This document shows, piece after piece, positions 47,648 through 58,281 of a stretch of 64,000 bases of DNA; positions within the stretch are counted from its first letter, which is position 1; every line of letters starts with the position of its first letter. The position numbers and the translations under genes were made by a program. The stretch is from Flaveria trinervia (lineage: Eukaryota; Streptophyta; Magnoliopsida; Asterales; Asteraceae), in contig CM046457.1 in the NCBI GenBank assembly GCA_025506515.1, positions 4,126,944 through 4,190,943 on the forward strand, given 5' to 3'. The notes below the pieces were generated by a model. The model made no database searches and was not told the origin of the DNA. It worked only from the letters and a program-made list of their open reading frames with translations.

Positions 47648-48397
47648 TTATAAAATGTTTAAGGACTCAAGGTCAGATCTAAGTTCCAAGTTGTAGGACC
47701 TGTATATGTTAACTTTAGCAATGCATTCAAGAGGACAAAGATGTTCAAATACCTTGGCTTCATCATGATCTGCCATTAGTGCTTGGTTTGGAGAAGCATC
47801 TTCCACCTGAAAGCTCCAGTCAAAGCCTCCTTCTTCAATAGCAACAGCAGCTTGCTGCTTTGACTTCTCATTCTGGAGAGCTTTGTTAGTGTAGTTTGGT
47901 CTGGATTGTTTTTGGTCACCATTTGTTTTAGGTGCCTTACATTCTCTAGCAAAGTGGCCCATCAAGTTACAGTTGTAACACTTGACTTTGCCTTTGTCCA
48001 GTCCAAACTTTCCACTGGTTGCATTGCTTGGAAACTTCCTTCCAGTCCTCTTATAGAACTTCTTGGCTCTGTGAGTGAGAAGAGCCATCTGCTGGACTAT
48101 TTCCATATATTCTAGATCATCTGGATGGATACAGTCCAGGTCTTCAAGAGTGAAAAGAGAGTTGCCACAGCTTTCATCAAAAGACACAAAAGCTTGAGAA
48201 GAGCTTGTCTTTTGGAATGGGCTTTCTTGAGTGTAGTTCTCCCTTGGTGTCTCTAGGAAGATGATGAAAGGACCCTTTGGTGAATTATCAGGGTAGCATA
48301 AGAGATGATGTTTGGGTTCTATGCTATCCCTTTCAATCACATGTACGGCTGAACCCATTTGATTGTTGGAGTTGCCAGATGAACCTTGCATGTTCAT
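47648..48397 (-). pseudogene. Sirevirus gag, middle part with first zinc knuckle
   Basis: A 249-codon frame with CYNCNLMGHFAREC (CX2CX4HX4C) at about 47978-47937, the nucleic-acid-binding knuckle of Gag nucleocapsid. Upstream on the minus strand, the UBN2-like capsid region continues to 48888 with two or more stops. A stop at 47648 interrupts the link to the next frame. Confidence 0.8.
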
Positions 48398-48889
48398 CTC
48401 TATCTAGTATCCACTGAGAATCCCATATAACTCTGTCAGAGTAAGAGTTTTGAGATTTTCAGTTCTCTTGATCACCACACAGTAGTGTATCCATTGCCTT
48501 GGAAGTGAGGACATGAACTTCCTTACAATGTCTCTGTTTTCAAGAGAAACTCCTCCATCCACTAGGGTATCCACAATCTCAACATACCTGAAACACTACT
48601 GAGTCATGGTTTAACTTGTTTTGAAGGTCAAGTTTTCAAACTGCTGCTTCAGGAGATCCTTCTTGTTCTCCTTGGCTTTAGAGCAACCCTCATACATCAG
48701 TTTCAGTGCATCCCACAACTGCTTGGCTGTTTTGCACTTCTTGAAACCTCTGTACACATAGTTTGGAAGGGCAGTTTGAAGGGCTGTCATGGCTTTTCTG
48801 TCTATCTCTACTCTCTTCCTATCTTCATCAGAGTAGTTAGCCACATCTTTGGGAATCATACCAGCACCAGTAGCAGAAGGGGTGCTGGG
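48390..48889 (-). pseudogene. Sirevirus gag N-terminal capsid part, left of the inserted LTR
   Basis: Minus-strand frame 48889-48611 starts at the solo LTR junction. It reads MIPKDVANYSDEDRKRV and LPNYVYRGFKKCKTAKQLWD, characteristic of the copia gag UBN2 domain, then meets stops and continues with SLPRQWIHYC-like sequence toward 48400. The matching first part of gag lies at 51608-51445, beyond the LTR. Confidence 0.8.
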
Positions 48890-51444
48890 TGTCACACCCC
48901 CGCTAAGAGCGGAAACACGGGGATGTAACGAGACGGGAATCGTCATAACACATGGTAAGTGATAGAGATGCAATAATAATAATGATGACAAGCGTGTCAT
49001 GACGACACCTGACAACAAGGGGACTTGTGTCATGTTTAGTCAGTATTCACGACAACATAGCCATAAGCATAAACATGATATAAGATAAACATAGATAATA
49101 ACATTGTATGCAATTCCCACAACCCGAGAACAAGTTACAAAGTGTAATGTTGTTTGAAACAGATACAACAATTGTTTTCAAAATGACAAGTTTAGCCCAG
49201 AAATGCATCCTAGGGTCTCCACTAAGGCAGCACACCTAGAACCTCAGCTAGCATGATCACTGAAAAGATATGCTCAAAATGGTCAACAAAATTGTTGGTG
49301 AGCTCACGGGTTTAAAAGTAAATAAGTAATTGATACTGTATAAAGTTATTGCAGAATATCGTGCATACAGCTATAAGTAAGCAAAATCAGATGACAAGAG
49401 CTTTACAACCAAACCTAACGACGTACACAAAGAATCTTGTCGGAATATATTCACCCAAGGCCCGTTCCTGGATTTTGTTGGTACTAACTAGTATACCAAC
49501 ATGAGGGTGGGGGTGTCAGCCCAGTAGTACTACCAATACCTATCTGTCGGTTCCCACACTGGAATTAAATGGTTGTAAGAAAGAACCACGAAGCAGACTC
49601 AAGCATGTATCAGATAAGTACCCACAAAACAGTAGCACGTTGATTCCAAGTATGTAAATTGTATGTATGTTGTACAACATAGAAAACAGGCGAGCATACT
49701 TTTCCCCCAAGTTTGTAAATGATTGAAAAGTTGTATAAGCATAAAAAGGGGCCATGAAACTCACTTGTTAAGTGGTAAGTAAGAATTATCAAAGTTTCCC
49801 AAGTGTTGTATGCAATGAACGGTCAAACACCTATTGATAGTTATTGTTAAGCATTAATGATATGTATAAAGTAAATAGTAACGTTCAGTCGATTCGGGTT
49901 GTATCGGTTCGGTCGCGCGTAACACACACACACAAGCGGACACACGTATCAGATCTTATGTAGATCCAAGTACTAAGAGTAGTCGTCATTGCTTATGATA
50001 TCCGTATAAAGATCTCATTGTTATGAAAGATAGCACTTGTTAAGTATTTGTAGTTCCAAATGGGTTGTCGATACTTGTAAAATGTTTGGTTGATTTCAAT
50101 TGAAATAGTATGTGCATGTTGATAGCGTTGACTTTAATCTTTGTGGTCAAGAAATGACACTTTTACTGATGTTACCTTATTATCATCTGACGTTCAAGAG
50201 GAAATTCACACTCAACATCATCAGCCACACAACAGGACCAGACGCTCGACTCAACACTCCATTCGTACGAATCAACCTTCAATCGTACGAATCAGCTTCA
50301 TTGGCACGATTGAACCCTCATTCGTACGACTGGCATTCAGTCGTACCACACAACACCCAATCACACGACTTAACCTCCATACGCACAAATCAACCTTCAT
50401 TCGTACGAATCAGCTTCATTCGTACGATTGAACCTTCATTCGTATGATTGGCCTTCAGTCGTGCGATACACGCACAGTCGCATGCATTCATTCATCCGCA
50501 TTGACTCAATCGCACACACATTCATCCGCATTGACTCAATCACACACACGCTCATCCACATTGACTCAATTTCATGACATCCCTAGTCGCACGATTCAGT
50601 CGCCCGAAAGACACAGTCGCACGACTCACCCAGTCGCATGGCTCAGTCGCATGACAGACCCAGTCGCCTGCCTGAACTGCAGGTTTGCGACTGCTGAAGT
50701 GCAGAGCAGCCTTCGGCTGCCCCAAGCACGGTTTTACACATCAAGAACTTCCAGAATCACACAACAAACACACACGAACAAGAAGCACACGCAGAAGGTC
50801 ATCACACGCACCCACACGACCTTTTGTGTTCGAGTTGACCTGAACACCCGAAACCCTAGAAATGGACAGCGGTAAAACGAGCAAGAATGGACAACCAAGG
50901 TCGTCTACCTGCAAGGATGGAGTAGACTAGGTCGTAGGCGAAGTCTAGACGACAAAAATGTGACCAAACAAGGCGTTTTTTGTGCTAAGATGAAGATGTG
51001 AAGTGGAGAAGAAGATGATGAAGAAGAAGTGGAGAGGATGAAGAAATGGCTAGGAAGGGGTTTTTATACCCATCCCAGGGTTGCAAAATTTCAATTTTAG
51101 TCCTTGCACTTAGACCTAGAGTTTCCAAAGTTTGCTTCGATTGAAAACGACTTTAAAATGTTCGTGATATTAATGTTAAAAGTGTGTTTTATGGTAATTG
51201 ATGGCTTAAAATGGTTTTATTAATGACACTGGTTATAACTAAAAATGATATATTTGGTGATAATGGGGATGAAATTTATAAAAGGTTTATGCTTTGCACA
51301 CGATCACGGAGGAAGTGCAGGCACACGGTAAAAAAGCAAACATGATTCCTTAAAACAGGAGTTCATGAAGAAGAGGAAGAATAATTAAAATAATTCTATG
51401 GTTAATTATGTCGTTCGACGGACCTTAAGATGACAGATGTCACA
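48890..51444 (-). mobile_element. Solo LTR of a Tekay-type Ty3/gypsy element, inserted in Sirevirus gag
   Basis: Plus-strand ends are TGTCACACCCCCGC and CTGTCATCTT-complement...TGTCACA. The minus-strand ends TGTGACATCTGTCA and GGGGGTGTGACA match those of the LTRs at 52336 and 60297. It is 2555 bp, flanked by CTGGG at 48885-48889 and 51445-51449. There are no internal genes. It contains the same kind of array (TCGTACGA motifs at about 50260-50460) and a TATA-like TATAAAA at 51068-51062. The interior differs clearly from the other two LTRs, so it came from another subfamily member. Confidence 0.92.
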
Positions 51445-51608
51445 CTGGGTATGAAAGGTTCATTCTCAATAGACTCCCACATTCTTGAATCAAGAGACCT
51501 GATGAAACCTTCCATTCTCAAACACCAGGTATCAAACTCATCAAGAGTGATCAGTGGAGACTTGTTCATGGTTCTAGTTTCCATATTAGTTTTGGAAATG
51601 GCTGCCAT
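51445..51608 (-). pseudogene. Sirevirus gag start, right of the inserted LTR
   Basis: ATG at 51608-51606, 70 bases after the primer-binding site. The frame reads LDEFDTWCLRMEGFIRSLD and WESIENEPFIPS, the start of a copia gag, and then enters the solo LTR. Its continuation is at 48889. Confidence 0.8.
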
Positions 51609-51678
51609 TTGAAAAGTTTAGTATTTGTGTGTGTGAGGGATCTTAAGATGGTGAGATCTTATATCAAGAGCCTGAAAT

Positions 51679-51690
51679 GCTCTGATACCA
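51679..51690 (-). other. Sirevirus primer-binding site
   Basis: TGGTATCAGAGC on the minus strand, two bases inside the 5' LTR. It is complementary to the 3' end of initiator tRNA-Met. Confidence 0.9.
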
Positions 51691-51692
51691 AA

Positions 51693-52073
51693 TGAAGGAT
51701 CGTTGAAGGGTGTAAGTTACAACACAACAACACAAAGAGGAGATTAACTAAACTTTAATCAAACAGTAAACTGGATTAACCAAGTTGAGATGCTAAGAAC
51801 ACAAGTAATGCAAGAGAGACAGAACACAAAGAACACAAGTGTATGGTTTTCAAGAATGCAGTATATTGTTTTCTCTATGTTCTATTACAAGTGTTACAAA
51901 AGCATATTCAAAAGATACAAGAACATGAGATACTTATACTACATCCTACAGCCGGCTATACTTTAAAGCTAGCTGGATACAATTGACTAGACACAAACAA
52001 AATCAATTGTAGAGTCAAAAGGCAGATTGCCTTTTGACTTGTGACTATGACATGCCATAGCTCACATCCTTAT
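51693..52073 (-). repeat. Sirevirus 5' LTR, truncated
   Basis: Matches 37644-38025 of the 3' LTR. The match ends abruptly at 52073, where Athila-type coding sequence starts, so about 420 bases of U3 are missing. No target duplication can be found. Confidence 0.85.
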
Positions 52074-52335
52074 ATGCGAAAGTGCCATATGGACATGTAA
52101 ATGTCATCTTTTCTTGGTCCTCGGGTGCAATTGGAATTTGAAAATATCTTGAAAAACCATCAAGAAAACAATAAAACATATTCCCAGATAAACATTCTAA
52201 CATTTGATCAATGAAAGGTAAAGGAAAATGATCTTTTCTTGTTGCATCATTGATCTTGCGGTAATCAATGCAAACTCTCCAACCTGTGACGGTTCTTGTA
52301 GGTATAAGCTCATTTTTGTCATTTGTCACCACCGT
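52074..52335 (-). pseudogene. Athila-type Ty3/gypsy reverse transcriptase, middle part
   Basis: On the minus strand: RVCIDYRKINDATRKDHFPL, PFIDQMLECLSG, CFLDGFSRYFQI and MTFTCPYGTFAY, characteristic of Athila/Tat-lineage reverse transcriptases. The upstream part of the same domain is at 63044-62806, on the other side of the Tekay element. At 52074 it runs into the Sirevirus LTR, so the catalytic dyad and everything after it are missing. ACCGT at 52331-52335 is the target duplication. Confidence 0.88.
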
Positions 52336-52714
52336 TGTGACATCCGTCACCTTGAGGTCCGTCGAACGACATAAATAACATAGAAATATTTTAATTATTC
52401 TTCCTTTTCTTCATGAACTCCTGCTTTAAGGAATCATGTCTGCTTATCTTTTCCCTTGTGCATGTACTTCCTTCGAGAACGTGTGTTAAGCATAAAACTT
52501 TTATAATTTCATCACCATTACCACCAAATATATCATTTTTAATTTCGATCATTGTCATTAATAAAACCATTTTAGGCTATCAAATGCCAGTAAACACGCT
52601 TTTAACCGTAATATAACGAACATTTTAAGATCGTAATCAACCGAAACAAATTTTTGGGAAACTCGAGGGTTAAGTGCAGGGACTAAACTTGTAATTTTGC
52701 AAACCTGGGCTGGG

Positions 52715-52721
52715 TATATAA
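52715..52721 (+). promoter_or_regulatory. LTR TATA box
   Basis: TATATAA within GGGTATATAAACCCC, about 380 bases into the LTR. The equivalent in the 3' LTR is at 60675-60681 and in the minus-strand solo LTR at 51068-51062, so it is conserved in all three copies. Confidence 0.65.
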
Positions 52722-53084
52722 ACCCCATTCCCAGCCATTTATCCTCATCTTCATCTTCTCCACCTTCAATATTTTCTCCACTTTCTCTCTCGATCTAGCA
52801 CCTAAAATCGTCACGTTTGTCGCGTTTTCACTGCCAAATCTTGGGTATCATCGTGTATACGCGTTCCTAGCAGGTAGACAACCTTGTTCAACCCGTTTTT
52901 GGTTCGGTTTTACTACTGCGTTTTCTAGGGTTTCGGGTGCTCGGGTTCATCCGAGCACATGAGGTCGAGTGGGTGCGTGTGAGGTCTTTCTGCTTGTGTT
53001 TCATGTTTGTGTATGTTTGTTGAGTGTTTCTGGAAGTCCTCGTGGTATAAAACCCGCGTTAGAGCAGCTCGGGGGCTGCTCAGC

Positions 53085-53475
53085 CCGACCATAGTCGCGA
53101 TTCTGCAGTTCAGGCGACTGGGTCTGTCATGCGATTGAGCCGTGCGACTGAGTGAGTCGTGCGACTGAATCATGCGTCTAAGTCAATCGTGCGACTGAGT
53201 TGTGCGACTAGGCATGTCGTGCGACTGAGTCGTGCGACTGGGTGTGTATGCGATTGTGCGTGTTTCGCACGACTGGAGTCCAATCGCACGAATGAAGGTT
53301 CAATCGCACGAAAGTAGCTAATTCGCACGATTGAGGGTTGATTCGTGCGCATGGAGGTTGGGTCGTGCGAATGTGTGTGTTGTGTGGTGCGACTGAGTCC
53401 AATCGCACGAATGAAGGTTCAATCGCACGAAAGTAGCTAATTCGCACGATTGAAGGTTGATTCGTACGAGTGGAA
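53085..53475 (+). repeat. CpG-rich array of TCGTGCGACTG motifs in the LTR
   Basis: Tens of near-copies of TCGTGCGA, each close to palindromic, in both orientations (TCGTGCGACTGAGT, then AATCGCACGAATGAAGG). A ~110-base larger unit (GTCCAATCGCACGAATGAAG...) is repeated twice. The 3' LTR has the same array at 61047-61423, one 18-bp unit shorter. Confidence 0.85.
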
Positions 53476-54861
53476 CGTGGGTCGGGCGTCTAGTCCTGTT
53501 GCGTGACTGTTGATGAGTGTGAATATCCCTTGAACGTCTGATGATGATAAGGCAACATCAGTAAAAGTGTCATTGCTTGACCCCAAGATTAAAGTCAACG
53601 CTATTAACATGCACATAATTTTTTCAATTGAAATAAACCTAACATTTTACAATTACCGACAACCCATTCGAAACTACAAATACTTAACAAGTGTCATCTT
53701 TCATAACAAGGAGATCTTTACAAGGATGTCGTAAGCAATGACGCTACTCGTAGTACTTGGATCTACATAAGATCTGATACGTGTGTCCGCTTGCGTGTGT
53801 GTGCCACCCATGACCGAAGCGATACAACCCGAACCAACCAAGCATTACTATACGCTTTGTACATGTCATTAATGCTTGACAATAACTGTCAATAGGTGTT
53901 TGACCGTTCTTTTGCACTCAACATCTGGGATACATTGATCATACATACTTACCGCTTAACAAGTGAGTTTCGTGGCCCCTTTTTATGCTTATACTATTTT
54001 ACAAACATTTACAAACATGGGGGAAAAGTATGCTCGCCTGTTTTCTATGTTGTACAACATACATACAATTTTCATACAAGGAATCAACATGATACTATGT
54101 TGCACATACTTATCTGATACATGCTTGGGTCTGCTGTGTGGTTCTATCTTTGCAACTATTTAATTCCAGTGTGGGAACTGACGGTTAGGTATTGGTAGTA
54201 CTACTGGGTTGACACCCCTACCCTCGTGTTGGTATACTAGTTAGTACCAACAATAGCCAGGTATGGGTCTTGGGTGAATATACGCCGACAATTTCTTTGT
54301 GTACGTCGCTAGGTTTGGTTGCAAAGCTCATGTCATGTGATTTTACTTGTGTATATAACTGTATTCACGTATTCCATATCATTTACTTTATACAGCATCA
54401 CTTACACTTTTATTACTTAAACCTGCGAGCTCACCAACAATTTGTTGACCATTTTGAGCATATCTTTTCAGGTGATCAAGCTAGCTGAGGTTCTAGGTGT
54501 GCTGCCTTAGTGGAGACCCTAGGATGCATTTTTAGACTAAACATGTTTGACAAACAGTTACTTTGAACAATGTTGAACTGTGTAAACAATTACAATCTTT
54601 TGAAACTTGTTCCCGGGTTGTGGGAATTTACATTACAATTTCATCTTTATGTGATCATGTGAATCGTTTATCCTGTTATGCATATGGCTATGTTGTCGTG
54701 AACATCGACTATACACGACACAAGTCCCCTTGTTGTCGGGTGTCGTCATGACACACTTGTCATCATTTTTATTATTGCATCTCTATCGCTTACCATGTGT
54801 TATGACGATTCCCGTCTCGTCGCAACCCCGTGTTTCCGCTCTTAGCGGGGGTGTGACAGAC

Positions 54862-54873
54862 TGGTATCAGAGC
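54862..54873 (+). other. Tekay primer-binding site
   Basis: TGGTATCAGAGC, three bases after the 5' LTR. Complementary to the 3' end of initiator tRNA-Met, the primer for minus-strand synthesis. Confidence 0.92.
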
Positions 54874-55538
54874 TATTGGTTATAGAGAATTAGGCAATAC
54901 GCTTGACCTAGACTATAACCTAGGAACCTTCATGTAGATTGCATGCCAGGGTTGTGTGCATTTTGTATCACATACGTGTTCCTCATTACTTGTTCGTTAT
55001 CTGTCTATTTTGTGATCTTTCCACCCTATGAGAGAGCCTTATGCTCACTCTTTTATGGGATGCTCCTATTAGATCTTCCGTTCCCTATGCGCGCCAAGTT
55101 GTCATAACAAATTCGGGTATTGAGACCCGAAGAGATCTTCACAGATCACATACTGCGCTTAACCTTGGATACTGAGACCGACCCGAGGAGGCTATGTCTG
55201 AACCCTTTAAGGATGCGAGATAGGCAACCTCCACAGACTATACGTGATTACTTGCTTGGGCTCTCAGTTGACCTGATGAATTATTATGGATATGATGTAA
55301 AGGAAAGTCGGATGTCATGTAACCGGATCGGGCATCATTCTTGGTACATCGTGGGTGTGGTGGGAACGCTGCGGGGAACCCTATATATAAACATCACCGG
55401 TATACCGAGAATATGCTTGAAATGGGCTGCATGGTGATCTTGACCAACCGGAACATGAACATTGGAACTTGATAAACGGAATACTTGTGTATCAAATGGT
55501 GACTAAAGCTTACATGTTATCTCTTTTATGAATAGAAC
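54874..55538 (+). other. Tekay leader region
   Basis: About 665 bases between the primer-binding site and the gag ATG. A 105-codon frame at 55120-55437 has no domain I recognise and is probably incidental. Confidence 0.6.
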
Positions 55539-56800
55539 ATGCCGCCTCAAAGATCTACTCGCAGTAATAGTAGCGGAATTGAAGCCCCAGGAGGCAGAGG
55601 CAGAGGCAGGGGAAGAACCCTAAGAACAAGTGATGCTCCAACCAGTAGCAATCAAGGAACAGGGAACGTGGATATGGCAGCCCTGATCGCTCAACAGCTG
55701 GCCGCACTAATTCCGACTATCGTGGCCCAAGTGAGCGATGCTCTTCAGAATTCTCACCCCCACGGGGACGGTGGCAATGAAAATGAGGATAACGGTAACC
55801 CGACTGGGAACGAAAGCAATCAGGAGACCGGAAATGGTGGTACAGCCGGTAATGAAATTGGAATTGTTAATGAGACGGGGTTGTGAATGCTAGACGGGGA
55901 TGTTCGTACAAGGAATTTGTGGCTTGTAAACCACGAGAATTTGATGGCAAAGGTGGAGCCATAGCTCTAACCAGATGGCTTGAAAAGATGGAGGCCGTGA
56001 TCGACATCAGCGAATGCCTCGACAGCCAAAGGATTAAGTATGCCACTTGCTCACTACAGGGCAAGGCACTGACGTGGTGGAACACTCAGATTCAGGCTAG
56101 GGGAAGAGAATCCGCGATGAAAATGTCGTGGGATGAGTTCAAGGCCCTAATCACCGAGGAGTACTGTCCTCTCAATGAGATGCAAAAACTTGAGCATGAG
56201 TTCTGGAATCATGCCATGGTGGGGGCTGGGCACGCAGCTTACACCGACCGTTTTCATGAGTTAGCAAGGTTGGTTCCACATCTAGTCACCCCGGAATCAA
56301 AAAGGATAGAGAGATACATTTGGGGACTTGCGCCTCAAATCTGGGCAATGGTAACCGCTACCGCTCCTCCTACTATTTAGAGTGCGATTCTAAAGGCGGG
56401 CGCTTTGACTGATGAAATGGTGAGAACGGGAGTTTTGGGTAGAGGAGCAGAAAAGAGAAAGGATTTTGGGGAAACAAGTCGGTCTAGTGCCGGGAAGTTT
56501 GATAAAAGAGCCAAGACAACCAGAAACTTTGTGGCAGTGACGTAGGGCAGGCGAGAGTATGTGGGTCCGCACCCCAAATGTGACAAGTGCAATTATCATC
56601 ATCCCCCAGGAACGTAGTGCCGGGTGTGCGCGAAGTGTAGACGCCCGGGGCATCTTGCAAGAGACTGTAGAACAGCGCCGAATATGGTTGCACCGGTCAA
56701 CGCGGTTAACCCCGCCGGGAATGCAAGGGCTTGTTATGAGTGTGGAAGCCTTGATCACTACCGAAACATGTTCCCCAGGCTGAATCGGGCACCAGGTCAA
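55539..56800 (+). pseudogene. Tekay gag, broken
   Basis: ATG at 55539; frame open to 55886 with an N-terminal RGRGRGR run and Asn/Gly-rich tract. A frameshift near 55875 moves the reading to 55883-56380, the capsid (YKEFVACKPREFDGKGGAIA, then LTRWLEKME, ALTWWNTQ and EEYCP). The same frame then continues with TAG stops at 56378, 56543 and 56615. The first knuckle CAKCRRPGHLARDC is intact (CX2CX4HX4C). In the second (CYECGSLDHYRNMF) the last cysteine is replaced by phenylalanine. At least the 56378 TAG sits where related elements have glutamine. Gag would form the virus-like particle; this copy cannot. Confidence 0.88.
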
Positions 56801-56859
56801 CAAGGAAACAACCAGCAGCAAGTGATGGCTATAGCTGGAAATCAAGGCCCGGCCAATCA

Positions 56860-57475
56860 GGGGAATACAGCTCGGGGATGTGCATTTGTCATTGGAGCCA
56901 ACGATGCTCGCCAGGACCCGAATGTTGTCATGGGTACGCACTTACTCAATAATCACTTTGCATCTATATTGTTTGATACTGGAGCAGATAATAGCTTTAT
57001 ATCTTCTGAGTTTGTGCAATTGCTTGATTTGAGCCCTAGTAGGCTAGAGACTAGCTACTCTGTAGAAATGGCCAACGGTAGGATGTTCAGGCTGATGAAA
57101 TTATTAGAAAGTGCTCGATAATATTAGAGAACCACACCTTTGATATAGACTTGATACCCTTTGAGCTAGGGAGTTTCGATGTGATTGTGGGAATGGATTG
57201 GTTGTCGAAACACGGGGCCGAGATTGTCTGTCGAGACAAGGTAGTGCGAATCCCTATGTCAGACGGGGGAGTACTCAGAGTTCAAGGAGAAAGACCGGGG
57301 AGAAACTTAAAGCTTATTTCCTGCATGAAAGCACGTCGGAGTTTACGAAAACAGTGCTACTCTTTTCTGGCTCATGTGGTGGAAAAGAAAGAGAAGGAAC
57401 AGGAATTGGCAAATATCCCTATAGTGCGGGATTACCCAGATGTATTCCCATATGACTTGTCTGGTTTGCCTCCTC
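56860..57475 (+). pseudogene. Tekay aspartic protease, broken
   Basis: Reads LFDTGADNSFIS (active-site DTGA, Asp codon at 56975) and continues to MANGRMFR. A one-base loss near 57090 shifts the frame, and the domain continues from 57120 with LIPFELGSFDVIVGMDWLSK, the conserved flap-to-C-terminal part. The active-site residue is kept, but the shift splits the domain. Confidence 0.85.
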
Positions 57476-57479
57476 CACG

Positions 57480-58280
57480 ACAGGTGGAATTTTGTATTGA
57501 TTTGGTTCCTGGAGCTACACCGGTAGCAAAGACACCGTATCGGTTGGCACCGTCTGAAATGCAAGAGTTATCTAGCCAGTTACAGGAACTACTGGAGAAG
57601 GGTTTTATTCAGCCAAGTCACTCTCCTTGGGGAGCACCAGTGTTATTTGTCAAGAAGAAGGATGGGTCGTTCCGTATGTGCATCGACTACCGTGAGTTGA
57701 ACAAATTAACTGTGAAGAATCGGTATCCTCTCCCCAGGATCGACGACCTGTTTGATCAGTTACAAGGAGCTTCGTATTTTTCCAAGATCGACCTTCGGTC
57801 TGGATATCACCAACTAAGAGTTTTCGAGGAGGACATACCGAAGACAACATTTAGAACTTGTTATGGGCACTATGAGTTCTTGGTCATGCCGTTTGGATTG
57901 ACTAACGCACCAGCTCTGTTCATGGACTTGATGAATCGGGTGTGCAAACCTTACTTGGATAAGTTTGTGATCGTATTCATCAACGACATACTTATCTACT
58001 CTCGATCGAAGGAGGACCATGAAGAACACCTTCGGGCAATACTGGAACTGTTAAGAGAAGAGAAACTTTTCGCCAAGTTCTCGAAGTGTGAATTCTGGCT
58101 GCGAGAGGTGAAGTTTTTGGGTCATGTGGTTAACAAAGACGGGATTCATGTAGATCCCGGCAAGATCGAAGCGGTAAAGAAATGGGATACACCCCAGACA
58201 CCTTCAGAGATACGATAGTTCTTAGGATTAGCCGGATACTATCGTCGTTGCATTGCGAACTTTTCAAAGATCGCTCAACC
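57480..58280 (+). pseudogene. Tekay reverse transcriptase with altered catalytic site and a stop
   Basis: In frame from 57151. Landmarks: TPYRLAPSEM, GFIQPSHSPWGAPVLFVKKK, RMCIDYRELNKLT, KIDLRSGYHQLRV, TTFRTCYGHYEFLVMPFGL and FINDILIYSRS. The usual family motif at the catalytic dyad is F-I-D-D; here the first aspartate codon is AAC (57982-57984), an Asp-to-Asn change that should abolish activity. A TAG at 58216-58218 ends the frame just before FLGLAGYYRR, where relatives have glutamine. Confidence 0.92.
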
Positions 58281-58281
58281 G

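Larger units (their letters stand above)
37644..52073 (-). mobile_element. Sirevirus-like Ty1/copia retrotransposon, defective
   Basis: Minus-strand order from the right: truncated 5' LTR, primer-binding site, gag with two CCHC knuckles, protease (DSGCSRHM), integrase, reverse transcriptase (YVDD), RNase H, a long extra coding region (42.1-38.5 kb), polypurine tract and 3' LTR. Integrase before reverse transcriptase identifies Ty1/copia. The extra region after RNase H and the large size (about 11.9 kb without the inserted LTR) fit the Sirevirus/SIRE group. A 2.56-kb solo LTR sits in gag. Many stops and frameshifts make it non-functional. The 5' LTR lacks its first ~420 bases. Confidence 0.9.
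52336..54858 (+). repeat. Tekay-type 5' LTR
   Basis: TGTGACATCCGTCACC to GCGGGGGTGTGACA, 2523 bp. It contains a TATA box, a CpG-rich array at 53085-53475, and apparent small frames (for example 53896-54117) that recur in the 3' LTR and have no known domain. It is 14 bp longer than the 3' LTR, mainly because of an 18-bp repeat unit near 53220. Confidence 0.95.

Noticed and set aside
52925..53447. Minus-strand frames with repeated SRTAQSHDR-like peptides (also 60883-61392)
   Set aside because: Antisense translations of the CpG-rich LTR array; no start context and no domain.
53896..54163. Small frames in the Tekay LTR (also at 61844-62111, and inverted at 49540-49792)
   Set aside because: They recur because the LTRs are homologous; no domain and no conserved stop-free frame in the diverged solo LTR.
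55120..55437. 105-codon frame in the Tekay leader as an extra gene
   Set aside because: Begins with TTG/ATT-type start rather than ATG context, no family recognised, lies in the untranslated leader.
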